This document shows, piece after piece, positions 7,474-17,248 of a stretch of 64,000 nt of DNA. Within the stretch, counting starts at the first letter, position 1; each line of letters starts with the position of its first letter. Below the pieces are notes generated by a model, which was not told the DNA's origin, made no database searches, and saw only the letters and a list, made by a program, of their open reading frames with translations. Position numbers and translations under genes: made by a program. This DNA comes from Porphyrobacter sp. TH134 (lineage in GTDB: Bacteria; Pseudomonadota; Alphaproteobacteria; Sphingomonadales; Sphingomonadaceae): positions 46,340 through 110,339 of the forward strand of contig NZ_PKRO01000008.1 in assembly GCF_002855495.1 (NCBI RefSeq). The letters are read 5' to 3'.

Positions 7474-9882
7474 ATGAAGGGGATCAAGCGGGCCGCGCTG
7501 GCGGCTGGCGTATGTCTGGCGGCGTTCGGCATGGTCGCAGCGCCGGCGGTGCTGGCGCAACCGGTGGCGATTGAGCGGGCGATGAAGGACGCGCCATACT
7601 GGAACGCCAAGCTGCCGACCGAACAACGCGTCGAAGACCTGCTGGCGCGCATGACGCTGGACGAAAAGGTCGCGCAGATCATCACCATCTGGGACAGCAA
7701 GGGCCAGATCCAGGGCGCAGGCGATGATTTCGATCCTGCCAAGGCCGCGGCCAAATTCCCGCACGGGATCGGCCAGATCGCCCGCCCGTCCGACCGCGCC
7801 GGGCCATCCTCCCCGCGCACAGTCCCGCGCCGCAGCATCGAAGCCAGCATCCAATATGTGATCGATGCGCAGCGCTGGGCGATGCAGAACACCCGGCTCG
7901 GCATCCCTGTCCTGTTTCACGAAGAATCGCTTCACGGTCTCGCCGCCAAGGACGCGACCGCTTTCCCGCAGGCCATCGGTCTTGCCAGCACCTGGGACCC
8001 CTCTTTGATCCGTGAGATCAATGCCCTTATAGCTGACGAGACCCACGCGCGCGGCGTCCACTCGGTGCTCTCTCCCGTGGTGGATGTCGCGCGCGACCCG
8101 CGCTGGGGCCGGATCGAGGAGACGTTCGGGGAAGACCCGTTCCTCGTCGGCGAAATGGGCGTCGCCTCGGTCGAAGGGCTGATGGGCACCGGCACGGATC
8201 GCAAGCTGGCGCCGGGCAAGGTGATGGCAACGCTGAAGCACATGACCGGCCACGGCCAGCCCGAAAGCGGCACCAACGTGGGCCCCGCCCAGATCAGCGA
8301 GCGCACGTTGCGCGAAATGTTCTTCCCGCCGTTCGAACAGGTGGTCAAACGCACCAAGATCGACGCCGTGATGGCCAGCTACAACGAGATCGACGGGTTG
8401 CCCAGCCACGCCAACAAGTGGCTGCTGGATAGCGTGCTGCGCGGCGAGTGGGGTTACCGCGGCGCGGTGGTTTCGGACTATTACGCCATCGAGGACATGG
8501 CGCGCCTCCACCACATCGCCCCCGACAATGCCGGTGCGGGCGAAATTGCGCTGCTCGCCGGCGTCGATGTCGATCTGCCCGAAGGTGCGGGCTTCAAGGA
8601 TCTGGCAAGCAGCGTGCGCGAAGGCCGCGTGCCTGAGGCCGCGATCGACAACGCCGTGCGCCGGTTGCTGACCACCAAGTTCAACGCCGGATTGTTCGAC
8701 AATCCCTGGCCCGATCTGGCCAAGGCGAAAACCAGCAACGGCGCAGAAGGCGTCGCGCTGGCGCGAAAGGCGGCGGAAAAATCGCTGGTGCTGCTCAAGA
8801 ACAATGGCGCGCTGCCGCTGGCTCTGCCTGCTGACGGCGGCGGTAAGAAGCCGACCATCGCGGTCATCGGCCCCAATGCCGATGTCGCGCGCCTCGGCGG
8901 CTATTACGGCGAACCGCGCGCGAACGTCACGCCGCTTGCCGGCATTCGCGCGGCGGTGGGTGACCGCGCCAACATCGTCCACGCGCTGGGCGTCGAAATC
9001 GTCAAGGGCGATAGCGACTGGTGGGATGATCCCGTTGAACTTGGCGACCGCGACGAAAACCTGCGGCGCATCGCCGAAGCGGTCGAGATCGCCAAGACCG
9101 CCGACACCATCGTGCTGTTCATCGGCGACACCGAGAAAACCAGCCGCGAAGGGTGGGCGGCGGGGCACCTTGGCGACCGCACCAGCCTCGATCTGGTGGG
9201 CGAGCAGAACGAATTGTTCACCGCGCTGAAGGCGCTGGGCAAGCCGGTAGTCGCGGTGCTCGTCAATGGCCGTCCGCCGAGCTATCCGACCATCGCGGCA
9301 GAAGCCGACGCGGTGCTCGAAACATGGTACGCGGGCGAACAGCAGGGCACCGCGATTGCCGATGCGCTTCTGGGCACCATCAATCCGGGCGGCAAGCTGC
9401 CCGTCTCGGTCGCGCGCAACGCGGGCCAGCTGCCGATGTTCTACAACCACAAGCCGAGCGCACGGCGCGGCTATCTGTTTGACACAACCGCCCCGCTGTA
9501 TCCCTTCGGGTTCGGGCTCAGCTACACGACCTTCACGCTTAGCGCACCGCAGCTTTCGGCCAGCAGTATCAAGGCTGGGCAAGGCGTCACGGTCACCGTG
9601 CCGGTCACCAACACCGGCAAGCGCGCGGGCGACGAAGTGGTGCAGGTGTATCTGCGCGACGATGTCAGCTCGGTCACCCGGCCGGTGAAGGAGCTGGTCG
9701 GCTTCAGCCGCGTGACGCTGGCCCCCGGCGAAACCCGCAATGTGGCGATCACCATCGAACCGCGCGCCTTTGCGATGTGGAATGCGGATATGAAGCAGGT
9801 GACCGAACCTGGTACCTTCACAATCATGACCGGCGCCAATTCGGCGGAGGTGCAAAGCGCAACGCTGACGGTGACCGAGTGA
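7474..9882 (+). CDS. GH3 beta-xylosidase / beta-glucosidase, exported (first of a tandem pair)
   Basis: An 802-residue BglX-type GH3 enzyme. The ATG at 7474 follows GGAGAGGG at good distance and gives a clean signal peptide (to about residue 29, AVLAQP). Domain order: (beta/alpha)8 barrel, alpha/beta sandwich, fibronectin-III-like C-terminal domain (from about residue 690). Asp335 in VVSDYYAIED is the predicted nucleophile; KHMTGHGQPESG and DPRWGRIEETFGEDP are family signatures. The sequence type is that of proteobacterial periplasmic xylosidases and probably releases xylose from xylo-oligosaccharides, but beta-glucosidase activity cannot be excluded. It opens the GH3-GH3-GH10 operon, about 46 bp downstream of the operator palindrome. 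Confidence 0.92.
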   Translation: MKGIKRAALAAGVCLAAFGMVAAPAVLAQPVAIERAMKDAPYWNAKLPTEQRVEDLLARMTLDEKVAQIITIWDSKGQIQGAGDDFDPAKAAAKFPHGIGQIARPSDRAGPSSPRTVPRRSIEASIQYVIDAQRWAMQNTRLGIPVLFHEESLHGLAAKDATAFPQAIGLASTWDPSLIREINALIADETHARGVHSVLSPVVDVARDPRWGRIEETFGEDPFLVGEMGVASVEGLMGTGTDRKLAPGKVMATLKHMTGHGQPESGTNVGPAQISERTLREMFFPPFEQVVKRTKIDAVMASYNEIDGLPSHANKWLLDSVLRGEWGYRGAVVSDYYAIEDMARLHHIAPDNAGAGEIALLAGVDVDLPEGAGFKDLASSVREGRVPEAAIDNAVRRLLTTKFNAGLFDNPWPDLAKAKTSNGAEGVALARKAAEKSLVLLKNNGALPLALPADGGGKKPTIAVIGPNADVARLGGYYGEPRANVTPLAGIRAAVGDRANIVHALGVEIVKGDSDWWDDPVELGDRDENLRRIAEAVEIAKTADTIVLFIGDTEKTSREGWAAGHLGDRTSLDLVGEQNELFTALKALGKPVVAVLVNGRPPSYPTIAAEADAVLETWYAGEQQGTAIADALLGTINPGGKLPVSVARNAGQLPMFYNHKPSARRGYLFDTTAPLYPFGFGLSYTTFTLSAPQLSASSIKAGQGVTVTVPVTNTGKRAGDEVVQVYLRDDVSSVTRPVKELVGFSRVTLAPGETRNVAITIEPRAFAMWNADMKQVTEPGTFTIMTGANSAEVQSATLTVTE

Positions 9883-12263
9883 GCCTCTCCCGCCGTCATG
9901 CGCTACGATTGATGGCGGGAGGCAGCCTTGCCGTGCTGGCGCTGGCGGCCGCCCCTTCGGCGCTCGCGCAAGGGCGCGCGGTGTACAAGGATGCCGCCGC
10001 CCCCATCCCGCTGCGGGTCGCCGACCTGATGGCGCGCATGACGCTGGAAGAAAAAGTCGCGCAAATCCGGACGGCCTGGGCGGCAAAGGCGGATATGATC
10101 GACGGGCTGGCGTTTGACGCGGCCAAGGCCAGCGCCGCCTTCCCCGACGGAATCGGCCACGTCACCCGCCCGAGCGATAAGCGCGGCGTGCCCGGCATCA
10201 CCGGTGCAGCCGGCGGCACGGCAGCGCGCTGGCGCACGCCGGCCGAAACGGTGGCTTTCATCAACGCCCTGCAACGCTGGGCGCTGGAGGACACCCGCCT
10301 CGGCATTCCGGTGCTGCTGCATGAAGAATCGCTCCACGGCTACATGGCCACCGATGCGACCATGTTCCCGCAGGCGATTGCGCTGGCGGGCAGTTTCGAC
10401 ACCGATCTGATGCACCGCGTGCAGTCCGTCATTGCCCGCGAAACCCGCGCGCGCGGGGTACCGCTGGTTCTCTCCCCGGTGGTCGATATCGTGCGCGATC
10501 CGCGCTGGGGACGGATTGAGGAGACCTGGGGCGAAGACCCATATCTGGCTGCCGAAATGGCGGTCGCGGCCGTCGAAGGCCTGCAAGGGCCCGGCAAGTT
10601 CGAGCGTCTCGCCGATGGCAAGGTCTTCGCCACGTTGAAGCACATGACCGGCCACGGTCAGCCCGAAAGCGGCAACAATGTCGCGCCCGCCCAGATTTCC
10701 GAGCGCGAACTGCGCGAAAACTTCTTCCCCCCCTTCCGCGAGGTCGTGCGCCGCTGCTCGGTCGGCGCAGTGATGCCGAGTTATAACGAGATCGACGGCG
10801 TGCCCTCGCATGGCAACACCTGGCTGCTGGGCGATGTGCTGCGCGGCGAGTGGGGCTTCGACGGGATCATCGCCAGCGACTATGGCGGGGTGCATGAACT
10901 CGCAACGCTCCACCATGTCGCGCGCGATCTGGAGGATGCAGCGCATCAGGCCTTGCGCGCCGGGGTCGACAGCGAATTGCCCGAAGGCCAGGCCTTCGCC
11001 ACCTTGACCGAAGCCGTGCGCGCGGGCCGCGTTCCGCAGGCGCTGGTGCACACCGCCTGTGCGCGGATGCTCGCGTTCAAGTTCCGCTGCGGGCTGTTCG
11101 AGAACCCCTATGGCGATGCTGCTCTCGCGGAGCGGATCACCGGCAACGTCGAAGCCCGCGCGCTGGCGCTGGAGGCGGCGCGCAAGGGCGTGTGCCTGCT
11201 CACCAATAAGGGCGCGCTGCCGCTCGACCGGGCAAAGATGGGCCGGGTCGCGGTGATCGGGCCGAACCACGCCATCGCGCGGCTGGGCGGCTATTCGAGC
11301 GTGCCCAAGCAGACCATCAGCCTGATCGAGGGCCTGCGCGCCGCCGCGCCGGATGCCGATTTCGTCACCGCCCAAGGCGTGTTCATCACCACCAGCGAGG
11401 ATCGATCGGCGGACGAAGTGACACTGGCTGACCGCGCCGCCAACCTCAAGCTGATTGCCGAGGCCGTGGAGGTGGCGCGCACCGCCGACACCATCATCCT
11501 CGCCATCGGTGATACAGAGCAGACCAGCCGCGAAGGCTTTGCGAAAAACCACCTCGGCGACCGCACCAGCATCGACATTCTGGGCGAACAGAACGCGCTG
11601 GTCGATGCGCTCGCCGCGCTGGGCAAGCCGCTAATCGTTGCCGCTTACAATGGCCGCCCGCCCAGCTGGCCCAATGTGATCGCCAAAGCCGATGCGATGC
11701 TGGAATGCTGGTATCCGGGGCAGGAAGGTGGCCAAGCCGTTGCCGAAGCGCTGCTGGGGGACATCAATCCGGGCGCCAAGCTGCCGGTCAGCGTGGTGCG
11801 CAACGCAGGGCAGATCCCGCTGTTCTACAACCACAAGCCCAGCGCACGGCGCGGCTACCTGTTCGATGACAAGGCCCCGCTGTTCGCCTTCGGCCACGGC
11901 CTCAGCTACACCAGCTTCGCCATCTCCGCCCCGCGTACCGCCACGACGCGCTTCGCCCGCGACGAGAACATTACGGCGCAAGTCACCGTCACCAATACCG
12001 GCAGCCGCGCGGGCGATGAGGTGGTGCAGCTCTACATCACCCGCACTAGCCTTGCCGTCAGCCGCCCGGTGCTTGAATTGAAGGGCTTCCAGCGTGTGAC
12101 GCTGGCGCCGGGGGAAAGCCGCACACTCACCTTCACCATCCCTGCCCGCCAACTGGCGATCTGGGACGAAAATCTTGCCGAAACCAACCCGCCCGGCCCT
12201 GTGCGGCTATGGGCCGGAAACAGCTCGGCCAGCCTCACCCCGCTCGATGTGGAGATCATCTGA
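9879..12263 (+). CDS. GH3 beta-xylosidase / beta-glucosidase, Tat-exported (second of the pair)
   Basis: A 794-residue GH3 paralogue of the preceding gene. The start is the GTG at 9879 that overlaps the upstream stop (GTGA), giving translational coupling. It yields a twin-arginine leader, LSRRHALRLMAGG, then a hydrophobic stretch and APSALAQ; the upstream paralogue has an ordinary Sec leader. Asp334 in IASDYGGVHE is the predicted nucleophile, with KHMTGHGQPESG and DPRWGRIEETWGEDP before it and the FnIII-like domain at the end. The tandem pair probably arose by duplication and then diverged in export route and perhaps in preferred oligomer length or side-chain tolerance (inference). It is followed one base after its stop by the GH10 gene. 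Confidence 0.92.
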   Translation: MSLSRRHALRLMAGGSLAVLALAAAPSALAQGRAVYKDAAAPIPLRVADLMARMTLEEKVAQIRTAWAAKADMIDGLAFDAAKASAAFPDGIGHVTRPSDKRGVPGITGAAGGTAARWRTPAETVAFINALQRWALEDTRLGIPVLLHEESLHGYMATDATMFPQAIALAGSFDTDLMHRVQSVIARETRARGVPLVLSPVVDIVRDPRWGRIEETWGEDPYLAAEMAVAAVEGLQGPGKFERLADGKVFATLKHMTGHGQPESGNNVAPAQISERELRENFFPPFREVVRRCSVGAVMPSYNEIDGVPSHGNTWLLGDVLRGEWGFDGIIASDYGGVHELATLHHVARDLEDAAHQALRAGVDSELPEGQAFATLTEAVRAGRVPQALVHTACARMLAFKFRCGLFENPYGDAALAERITGNVEARALALEAARKGVCLLTNKGALPLDRAKMGRVAVIGPNHAIARLGGYSSVPKQTISLIEGLRAAAPDADFVTAQGVFITTSEDRSADEVTLADRAANLKLIAEAVEVARTADTIILAIGDTEQTSREGFAKNHLGDRTSIDILGEQNALVDALAALGKPLIVAAYNGRPPSWPNVIAKADAMLECWYPGQEGGQAVAEALLGDINPGAKLPVSVVRNAGQIPLFYNHKPSARRGYLFDDKAPLFAFGHGLSYTSFAISAPRTATTRFARDENITAQVTVTNTGSRAGDEVVQLYITRTSLAVSRPVLELKGFQRVTLAPGESRTLTFTIPARQLAIWDENLAETNPPGPVRLWAGNSSASLTPLDVEII

Positions 12264-12264
12264 T

Positions 12265-13473
12265 ATGGATAAGGATTTCACCCTTTCGCGCCGCGCCGCG
12301 CTTGCCGGAATGGCTGCGATGCCGCTGATCGGCTGTGGCGGCGCATCGGCCGGAACCGCGCCCGCGCCCATCAGCGCGCCGCCGCCCGCCGCTGGCCCCG
12401 CCGGCGTGCCGCAGCCCGGCCTCCATGCCCTCGCTGCCAAAGGGGGCCGCAAGTTCGGCAGCGCCATCGCGTCCTCCCCCGGCAACCCCGCGGCAGGATC
12501 GATCCAGAACGCGGCCTATACCGCGATCATCAAGGGCGAGTGCGGTCTGGTGGTCCCGGAAAACGAGATGAAGTGGCAGGCGCTGCGCCCCTCACCCACG
12601 GCCTACACCTTCGACCGGATGGACGAGATCGTGCGATGGGCGCAGGAAAACGCGCTCGCGGTGCGCGGGCACACGCTGCTGTGGCACCGCCCCCAGTGGT
12701 TCCCCGGCTGGCTCAACACCTATGATTACGGCGCGAACCCGGTGCGCGAGGCCGAGCGGCTGCTGACCGAACATATCCGCACCGTCACGCAGCGCTACAA
12801 GGGCATCATCACCAGCTACGATGTGGTGAACGAGGCGATCGATCATGACCGCAACGCCCCGATCCAGACCAGCATGAGCCGCGCGATGGGTAGCCCCGAA
12901 GCGGTGATCGACCTCGCCTTCCACACCGCGCGGGCCGAACTTCCGGACGCGCAGCTGGTCTATAATGACTACATGAGCTGGGAGCCGCAGCACCTGAAGC
13001 ACTGCGCCGATGTGCTGCGCCTGCTGGAAGGGCTGAAGAAGCGCGGCACCCCGGTCGATGCGCTGGGCATCCAGTCGCATATCGAGATGTTCGCGATCGA
13101 TCCGGCCACCGGCGTCGGCCCCTATGCCGAGCGCGAATGGCGCCGGTTCCTCGATGAGGTGACCGGCATGGGTTACCGCCTGCTGATCACCGAATTCGAT
13201 GTGAAGGACAAGGCGCTGCCCGCCAATATCGCTCAGCGCGACGAGAAGGTCGCCGACTTTGCGCGGCGCTATTTCGAGGTGATGTATGATTACAGCGCGC
13301 ATCTCGATGATGTGCTGGCCTGGGGCATGGTGGACAGGTTCAACTGGCTGCAAGGCTTCGATCAGGCACGCCGCGCTGACGGGCAGGAGGTGCGCGGCAC
13401 CCCTTACGATTCCCAATACCGCGCCAAGCCGCTGCGCAATGCGCTTGCCACCGTGATAACCGCTGCCGGCTGA
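12265..13473 (+). CDS. GH10 endo-1,4-beta-xylanase, Tat lipoprotein
   Basis: A 402-residue xylanase. The ATG at 12265 lies one base after the GH3 stop and follows GGAG. The N-terminus has a twin-arginine motif (LSRRAALAG) and then a lipobox (MPLIGC, Cys24), so it is probably Tat-exported and lipid-anchored. A Pro/Ala-rich linker (30-52) leads to the GH10 barrel. Glu190 in YDVVNEAID is the acid/base, Glu310 in LLITEFDVKD the nucleophile; WHRPQWFPGW is a subsite signature. It should cut xylan or large xylo-oligosaccharides and generate the aldouronic acids that GH67 uses. It is the last gene of the GH3-GH3-GH10 operon and is followed by a strong terminator. Confidence 0.95.
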   Translation: MDKDFTLSRRAALAGMAAMPLIGCGGASAGTAPAPISAPPPAAGPAGVPQPGLHALAAKGGRKFGSAIASSPGNPAAGSIQNAAYTAIIKGECGLVVPENEMKWQALRPSPTAYTFDRMDEIVRWAQENALAVRGHTLLWHRPQWFPGWLNTYDYGANPVREAERLLTEHIRTVTQRYKGIITSYDVVNEAIDHDRNAPIQTSMSRAMGSPEAVIDLAFHTARAELPDAQLVYNDYMSWEPQHLKHCADVLRLLEGLKKRGTPVDALGIQSHIEMFAIDPATGVGPYAEREWRRFLDEVTGMGYRLLITEFDVKDKALPANIAQRDEKVADFARRYFEVMYDYSAHLDDVLAWGMVDRFNWLQGFDQARRADGQEVRGTPYDSQYRAKPLRNALATVITAAG

Positions 13474-13497
13474 TCCTCTCGCCGACAGTTCCCCTGC

Positions 13498-13528
13498 GGC
13501 CCGGGCATAGGTCCCGGGCCTTTTTTTT
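13498..13528 (+). terminator. Rho-independent terminator of the GH3-GH3-GH10 operon
   Basis: An 8-bp perfect stem (GGCCCGGG / CCCGGGCC) with a 7-base loop is directly followed by eight T residues, 25 bp after the xylanase stop codon. Confidence 0.93.
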
Positions 13529-13566
13529 GCGCGTGAACTGGACTTCGCCGCACCGATTGCGGACAA

Positions 13567-13599
13567 CAAAAAGCCCCCCGGCGCGGGCCGGGGGGCTTT
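13567..13599 (-). terminator. Rho-independent terminator of the TonB receptor gene
   Basis: On the minus strand an 11-bp stem (AGCCCCCCGGC / GCCGGGGGGCT) with a 4-base loop is followed by TTTTTGTT, about 30 bp after the receptor stop codon. It is separate from the plus-strand terminator just upstream. Confidence 0.92.
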
Positions 13600-13628
13600 C
13601 GCTCAGGGAGAGCGAGTTGAGGCGAGGC

Positions 13629-16600
13629 CTAGAAGTTGCCCCGCACGATCAGCGAATACCGCCGGTCGTTCATGAAGAACGAGCGCGGTGCCAGCACGCC
13701 CGGATCGCCGGTATAGGCCTGCGTCGTGCGCGTGACCTCGTTCAGAAGGTTTACGCCCTGCACACCGATCCGGATATTCTTGTTCAGATTGAAGAAGATC
13801 GATCCGTCCAGCTGCCCCGTCGATTCGTTGAAGATCGAATAGAACGGGAAGATCACATCAGCCGGTGTCAGCAAGAAGCGCGAGCGCCAGCTATAGGCAG
13901 CGCGCACCGAAATCGGCCCCTTTTCGTAGAACACCGTCGCGTTGACGTTGTGCTTTGACAGCTGTTCCAGCGGCAGGTTGCCCGGCGGGACCGTGGATTC
14001 TGAAACCGGCTCGCCCGTGTTAAGGAAGCTGTTCGGCAGGCCTTCGCTCTTGATGTAGGTGTAATTGGCTGCGACCCCCAGGCCATCGAGCGGTTTGGGC
14101 AGGAAATCATAGGTTTGCTGGTAAGCGACCTCGAACCCCTTGATCTTGCCGTTCTCGTCGAAGTTTGCCGGACCACGCACCAGCACATCTTTGGTGATGC
14201 CATTATTGGTGATCTGGCGATTGCTGATGCTCTGGAAGAAGAAGTCCTTGATGTTCTTGTAGAAGGCATTGAACGTCAAGGATCCGACCGTGTCGAAATA
14301 CCATTCCACGCTGGCATCAAACTGCCATGCGGTCGCCGGCCGCAGGAAGGGATTGCCCGCCTGCGCTGTCAAGTCGGCGCCTTCCAGCCCGATGGTCAGG
14401 AAGTTGCGGATGTTGGCGTTGTCTGGCCGGGTCATGACCTTCGATGCGGCGAGCCGGACAATCACATCTTCGGCAACCCCGAGTTTGAGATTGAAGCTGG
14501 GCAGCCAGAAATCATAGTTCACATCGGCAACATCGCGAATGCCGCCATTGTCGAGCGTCCCGTTCCCGGCGAAAGTCTGAAGTTCGGCGTAGGCTGCCGG
14601 AGTAAGGGTGCAGACCCCGCCCGGAACAGAAGGTGGCGTCCCGGGAGGGGCACCGATCGGCACACCCGGTTCGCAGCGGCCCGGGTTCAAAGGATCGCCG
14701 TCGGCATCAAGGAGGATTTCGCCGGTCACAGGATCGCGTTCGGAGAAATACGGCTGGAGGATACTCAGCGCCTGCCGGCTCGGAATCCCGAGCACCCCTT
14801 CGGAACGGATTTTGGTGTTGACGTAACGAACCCCGACATTGCCGGACAGGCGCATCGCGGATCCGAACACGTTGTCCGCGCCGAATTCCAGCTGCAAATA
14901 GGCAGCCGAATCTTGCTGCGCCAACGGCTGGATATCCTCCCTCAGGAAGGGCGTACCGGAAATGGCACCCTGCCGTCCGGCCAGCGGCACCCAGGTCGGT
15001 GAACTGCCCAGACCGCGGGAGATTTCCTGGACCGATTGGAAATCGGCAATCGCGCCTTCGTAGTCGCCGACAAGATCGCCGGTGTAGTAGAACCCACCGG
15101 GAGGGCCACCGGCCTGACCGCGGAAGAAGTTCGGAAACTCGTAGCGTTCCGACAATTCGGCAGGCGTATCGGCGAAATTGGTCGGACGCGAACCTGACCA
15201 CACTTCGCTCAGCATGCCCCAGTTGTAGGTGGTGTAACGCACCGTCTGTTCGCGATCCTGATAGCGGGCGCCGAACTTGGCGCGGCGCAGGAAGGCATCA
15301 TCATCAAATTCATAGGTAAGGTCAGCCTGGAAGGCGTATTGCTTGCCCTCGCTGTCCTCGATGTGATCCATCGCCGCGCGCCAGAACTGGAAGCGCGGAT
15401 CGTTGAAATACTGCTCTTCAGTCGCCCCGGCCAAAGCTTCGCCCGGTGTTGACCAGTTGTAACCCAGGAACTGCGGCTTGCGTGCGATCACCTCTGGCAG
15501 GTCGCCCGAAATATCGAGCTCCTGGTCGGCAAACAGCGAGCCGAAGACGCTGAAATCGAGGTTTTCCTTGCGCGAGGTTGCATATTGTCCGTCGAGCTCG
15601 ATCGTCAGACGATCGGTCAGTTCGGTGCGCATGTTCAGCGAAAAGTCCTGGTTCAGGACTTCATCGATGGTCTGCCGCCGCGCGAGCGATTGCTGCTGAC
15701 CGCCGATCGGCACGAAGGGCGTCAGCGCCGGATCACCGCGCCAGCCATTGTTGGTGTTGACGATATAGCCCGACTGGAACAGACCGCCTTCATCGTAAAC
15801 GTAATCGGTGAACCCGCCGACAGGACATTGCGCCCGCGAAGTCGGGTCGCCGAGCGTGCCATCGGGATTGATCCGCGCCGGGCCATCGGCATTCTGCAAA
15901 CAGCCGATCGGATAGGTGGTGTATTCCGACTGATCGGGCGCGGTTTCGTAGGTGTATTCACCCGACCGGTTGGTTGAATCCGAACGGATATATTCAGCCG
16001 TGATGAGAGTCTTCCCATCGATCGATTCAAACTGCGCAGAGGCGGCAAAACCCAGGCGTTCGCGATCATATTCCTGTGTGCGGAACTGCCCGCCTACCGG
16101 CGCCACGCGCGAGCCGGCATAATCGGCAAAGCCATCGGCCCCGGGGGTTCCGAGGTTGCCGCAAGCAGCGCCCGCACCCGGCAGTGTCGTGGTGTCGGTC
16201 GACCCAGGCAGGGGGTTGCGGCAGACCAGTACGCCGTCGGCATTGGCGATGTTGACCAAGGCGCCATCACGGGTCTGGTAGTTGGTCACCTGCAAGCCAT
16301 CAGCCCGGCTCTTGATTTCGGAATAGGAGCCGCTCAGCAGCAGGCCGAAACGGCCCTTGTCCGTATCCCACGTGTTGCTGATCAGGCCCGAGATCGTCGG
16401 CGTCCATTCCTTGCGGAAATCGCCGTAGTTTGCTTCGGCACCAAACGCCATCTTCAGCCCGTTATTGTCGAAAGGCTTGCGGGTATTGAGGTTTACCGTC
16501 CCCGCAAGGCCGCCTTCGATGGTTTCGGCGGTGGCGTTTTTGGAGATGATGACCGAACCCAGCAATTCGGCCGGCACGTCGGCAAAGTTCAGCGCCTGAC

Positions 16601-17078
16601 CACCGACGCCCGCAGCAAAGGCCGAACGGCCATTGAATTCGGAACGGACGAAATTGAGCCCGCGCACGACGACGCCCGAACCTTCGACCGAGAACCGGTC
16701 AGGATCGTTCGAACCGGAAAAGCGGTTGATGGCGACGCCCGGAACGCGCTGGAGCGCTTCGGTGACAGACCGATCGGGCAGCGCGCCGATATCTTGTGCG
16801 GTAATGGCGTCGACGAAGGTGTCGGCATCGCGCTTGATGTTCTGAGCGTTGGCGAGCGACTGGCGCAAACCGCTGACGATGATTTCGCTGGTCGGTTCTT
16901 CGACCGTGGCCGTATCGGCAACTTCAGGCTCCGGCTGGGGTTCGTCCTGCGCCATCGCGCTGCTGGCGCTGATCGCGCAGCCGACAACCAATGCCGATGC
17001 CCCGGCCCGCAATGCGTTTTTGTACCATGAACCCTGCCCCCCGGCCCGAACGGCGCGGTGCTGCATCGAAGTGCGCAT
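13629..17078 (-). CDS. TonB-dependent outer-membrane receptor for (glucurono)xylan oligosaccharides
   Basis: A receptor of 1149 residues. The frame is open further upstream, but the operator at 17093 and the GGGGAGGGATCTT ribosome-binding site place the start at the ATG at 17078. Signal peptide to about residue 43 (SASSAMAQ). The TonB box region and N-terminal text IIVSGLRQSLANAQNIKRDA plus the plug segment DIGALPDRSVTEALQRVPGV are typical of the large carbohydrate receptors of Xanthomonas, Caulobacter and sphingomonads. The C-terminus (SLIVRGNF) ends in Phe as expected for BAM insertion. It should import xylo-oligosaccharides across the outer membrane. It is transcribed divergently from the halogenase operon, with a LacI-type operator just ahead of its ribosome-binding site. 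Confidence 0.92.
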   Translation of the reverse strand: MRTSMQHRAVRAGGQGSWYKNALRAGASALVVGCAISASSAMAQDEPQPEPEVADTATVEEPTSEIIVSGLRQSLANAQNIKRDADTFVDAITAQDIGALPDRSVTEALQRVPGVAINRFSGSNDPDRFSVEGSGVVVRGLNFVRSEFNGRSAFAAGVGGQALNFADVPAELLGSVIISKNATAETIEGGLAGTVNLNTRKPFDNNGLKMAFGAEANYGDFRKEWTPTISGLISNTWDTDKGRFGLLLSGSYSEIKSRADGLQVTNYQTRDGALVNIANADGVLVCRNPLPGSTDTTTLPGAGAACGNLGTPGADGFADYAGSRVAPVGGQFRTQEYDRERLGFAASAQFESIDGKTLITAEYIRSDSTNRSGEYTYETAPDQSEYTTYPIGCLQNADGPARINPDGTLGDPTSRAQCPVGGFTDYVYDEGGLFQSGYIVNTNNGWRGDPALTPFVPIGGQQQSLARRQTIDEVLNQDFSLNMRTELTDRLTIELDGQYATSRKENLDFSVFGSLFADQELDISGDLPEVIARKPQFLGYNWSTPGEALAGATEEQYFNDPRFQFWRAAMDHIEDSEGKQYAFQADLTYEFDDDAFLRRAKFGARYQDREQTVRYTTYNWGMLSEVWSGSRPTNFADTPAELSERYEFPNFFRGQAGGPPGGFYYTGDLVGDYEGAIADFQSVQEISRGLGSSPTWVPLAGRQGAISGTPFLREDIQPLAQQDSAAYLQLEFGADNVFGSAMRLSGNVGVRYVNTKIRSEGVLGIPSRQALSILQPYFSERDPVTGEILLDADGDPLNPGRCEPGVPIGAPPGTPPSVPGGVCTLTPAAYAELQTFAGNGTLDNGGIRDVADVNYDFWLPSFNLKLGVAEDVIVRLAASKVMTRPDNANIRNFLTIGLEGADLTAQAGNPFLRPATAWQFDASVEWYFDTVGSLTFNAFYKNIKDFFFQSISNRQITNNGITKDVLVRGPANFDENGKIKGFEVAYQQTYDFLPKPLDGLGVAANYTYIKSEGLPNSFLNTGEPVSESTVPPGNLPLEQLSKHNVNATVFYEKGPISVRAAYSWRSRFLLTPADVIFPFYSIFNESTGQLDGSIFFNLNKNIRIGVQGVNLLNEVTRTTQAYTGDPGVLAPRSFFMNDRRYSLIVRGNF

Positions 17079-17092
17079 AAGATCCCTCCCCA

Positions 17093-17106
17093 TGTTAGCG
17101 CTATCA
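17093..17106. promoter_or_regulatory. LacI-type operator TGTTAGCGCTATCA upstream of the TonB receptor
   Basis: This 14-bp site differs from a perfect palindrome at one symmetric pair and shares the core TAGCGCTA with the sites at 7414 and 25821. It lies 15-28 bp before the receptor start codon, within the 170-bp gap shared with the divergent halogenase operon, so it may influence both directions. Confidence 0.72.
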
Positions 17107-17248
17107 TTTATTGCTAGATAGCTTGCTCTCTTGTGGGACGATGGCTTATCGATGGCCGGCACGCTTGACAATAGGTCTTCGCATTTTTGCAGGGATACTG
17201 TGGCAATTTGCCAACAATGCGGTGATTGGGTAGCATGAGGGGAGCAGG

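Noticed and set aside
7411..10086. An 891-codon open frame opposite the GH3 genes
   Set aside because: It spans two confirmed GH3 genes on the other strand, has no recognisable motif and a composition typical of antisense high-GC frames.
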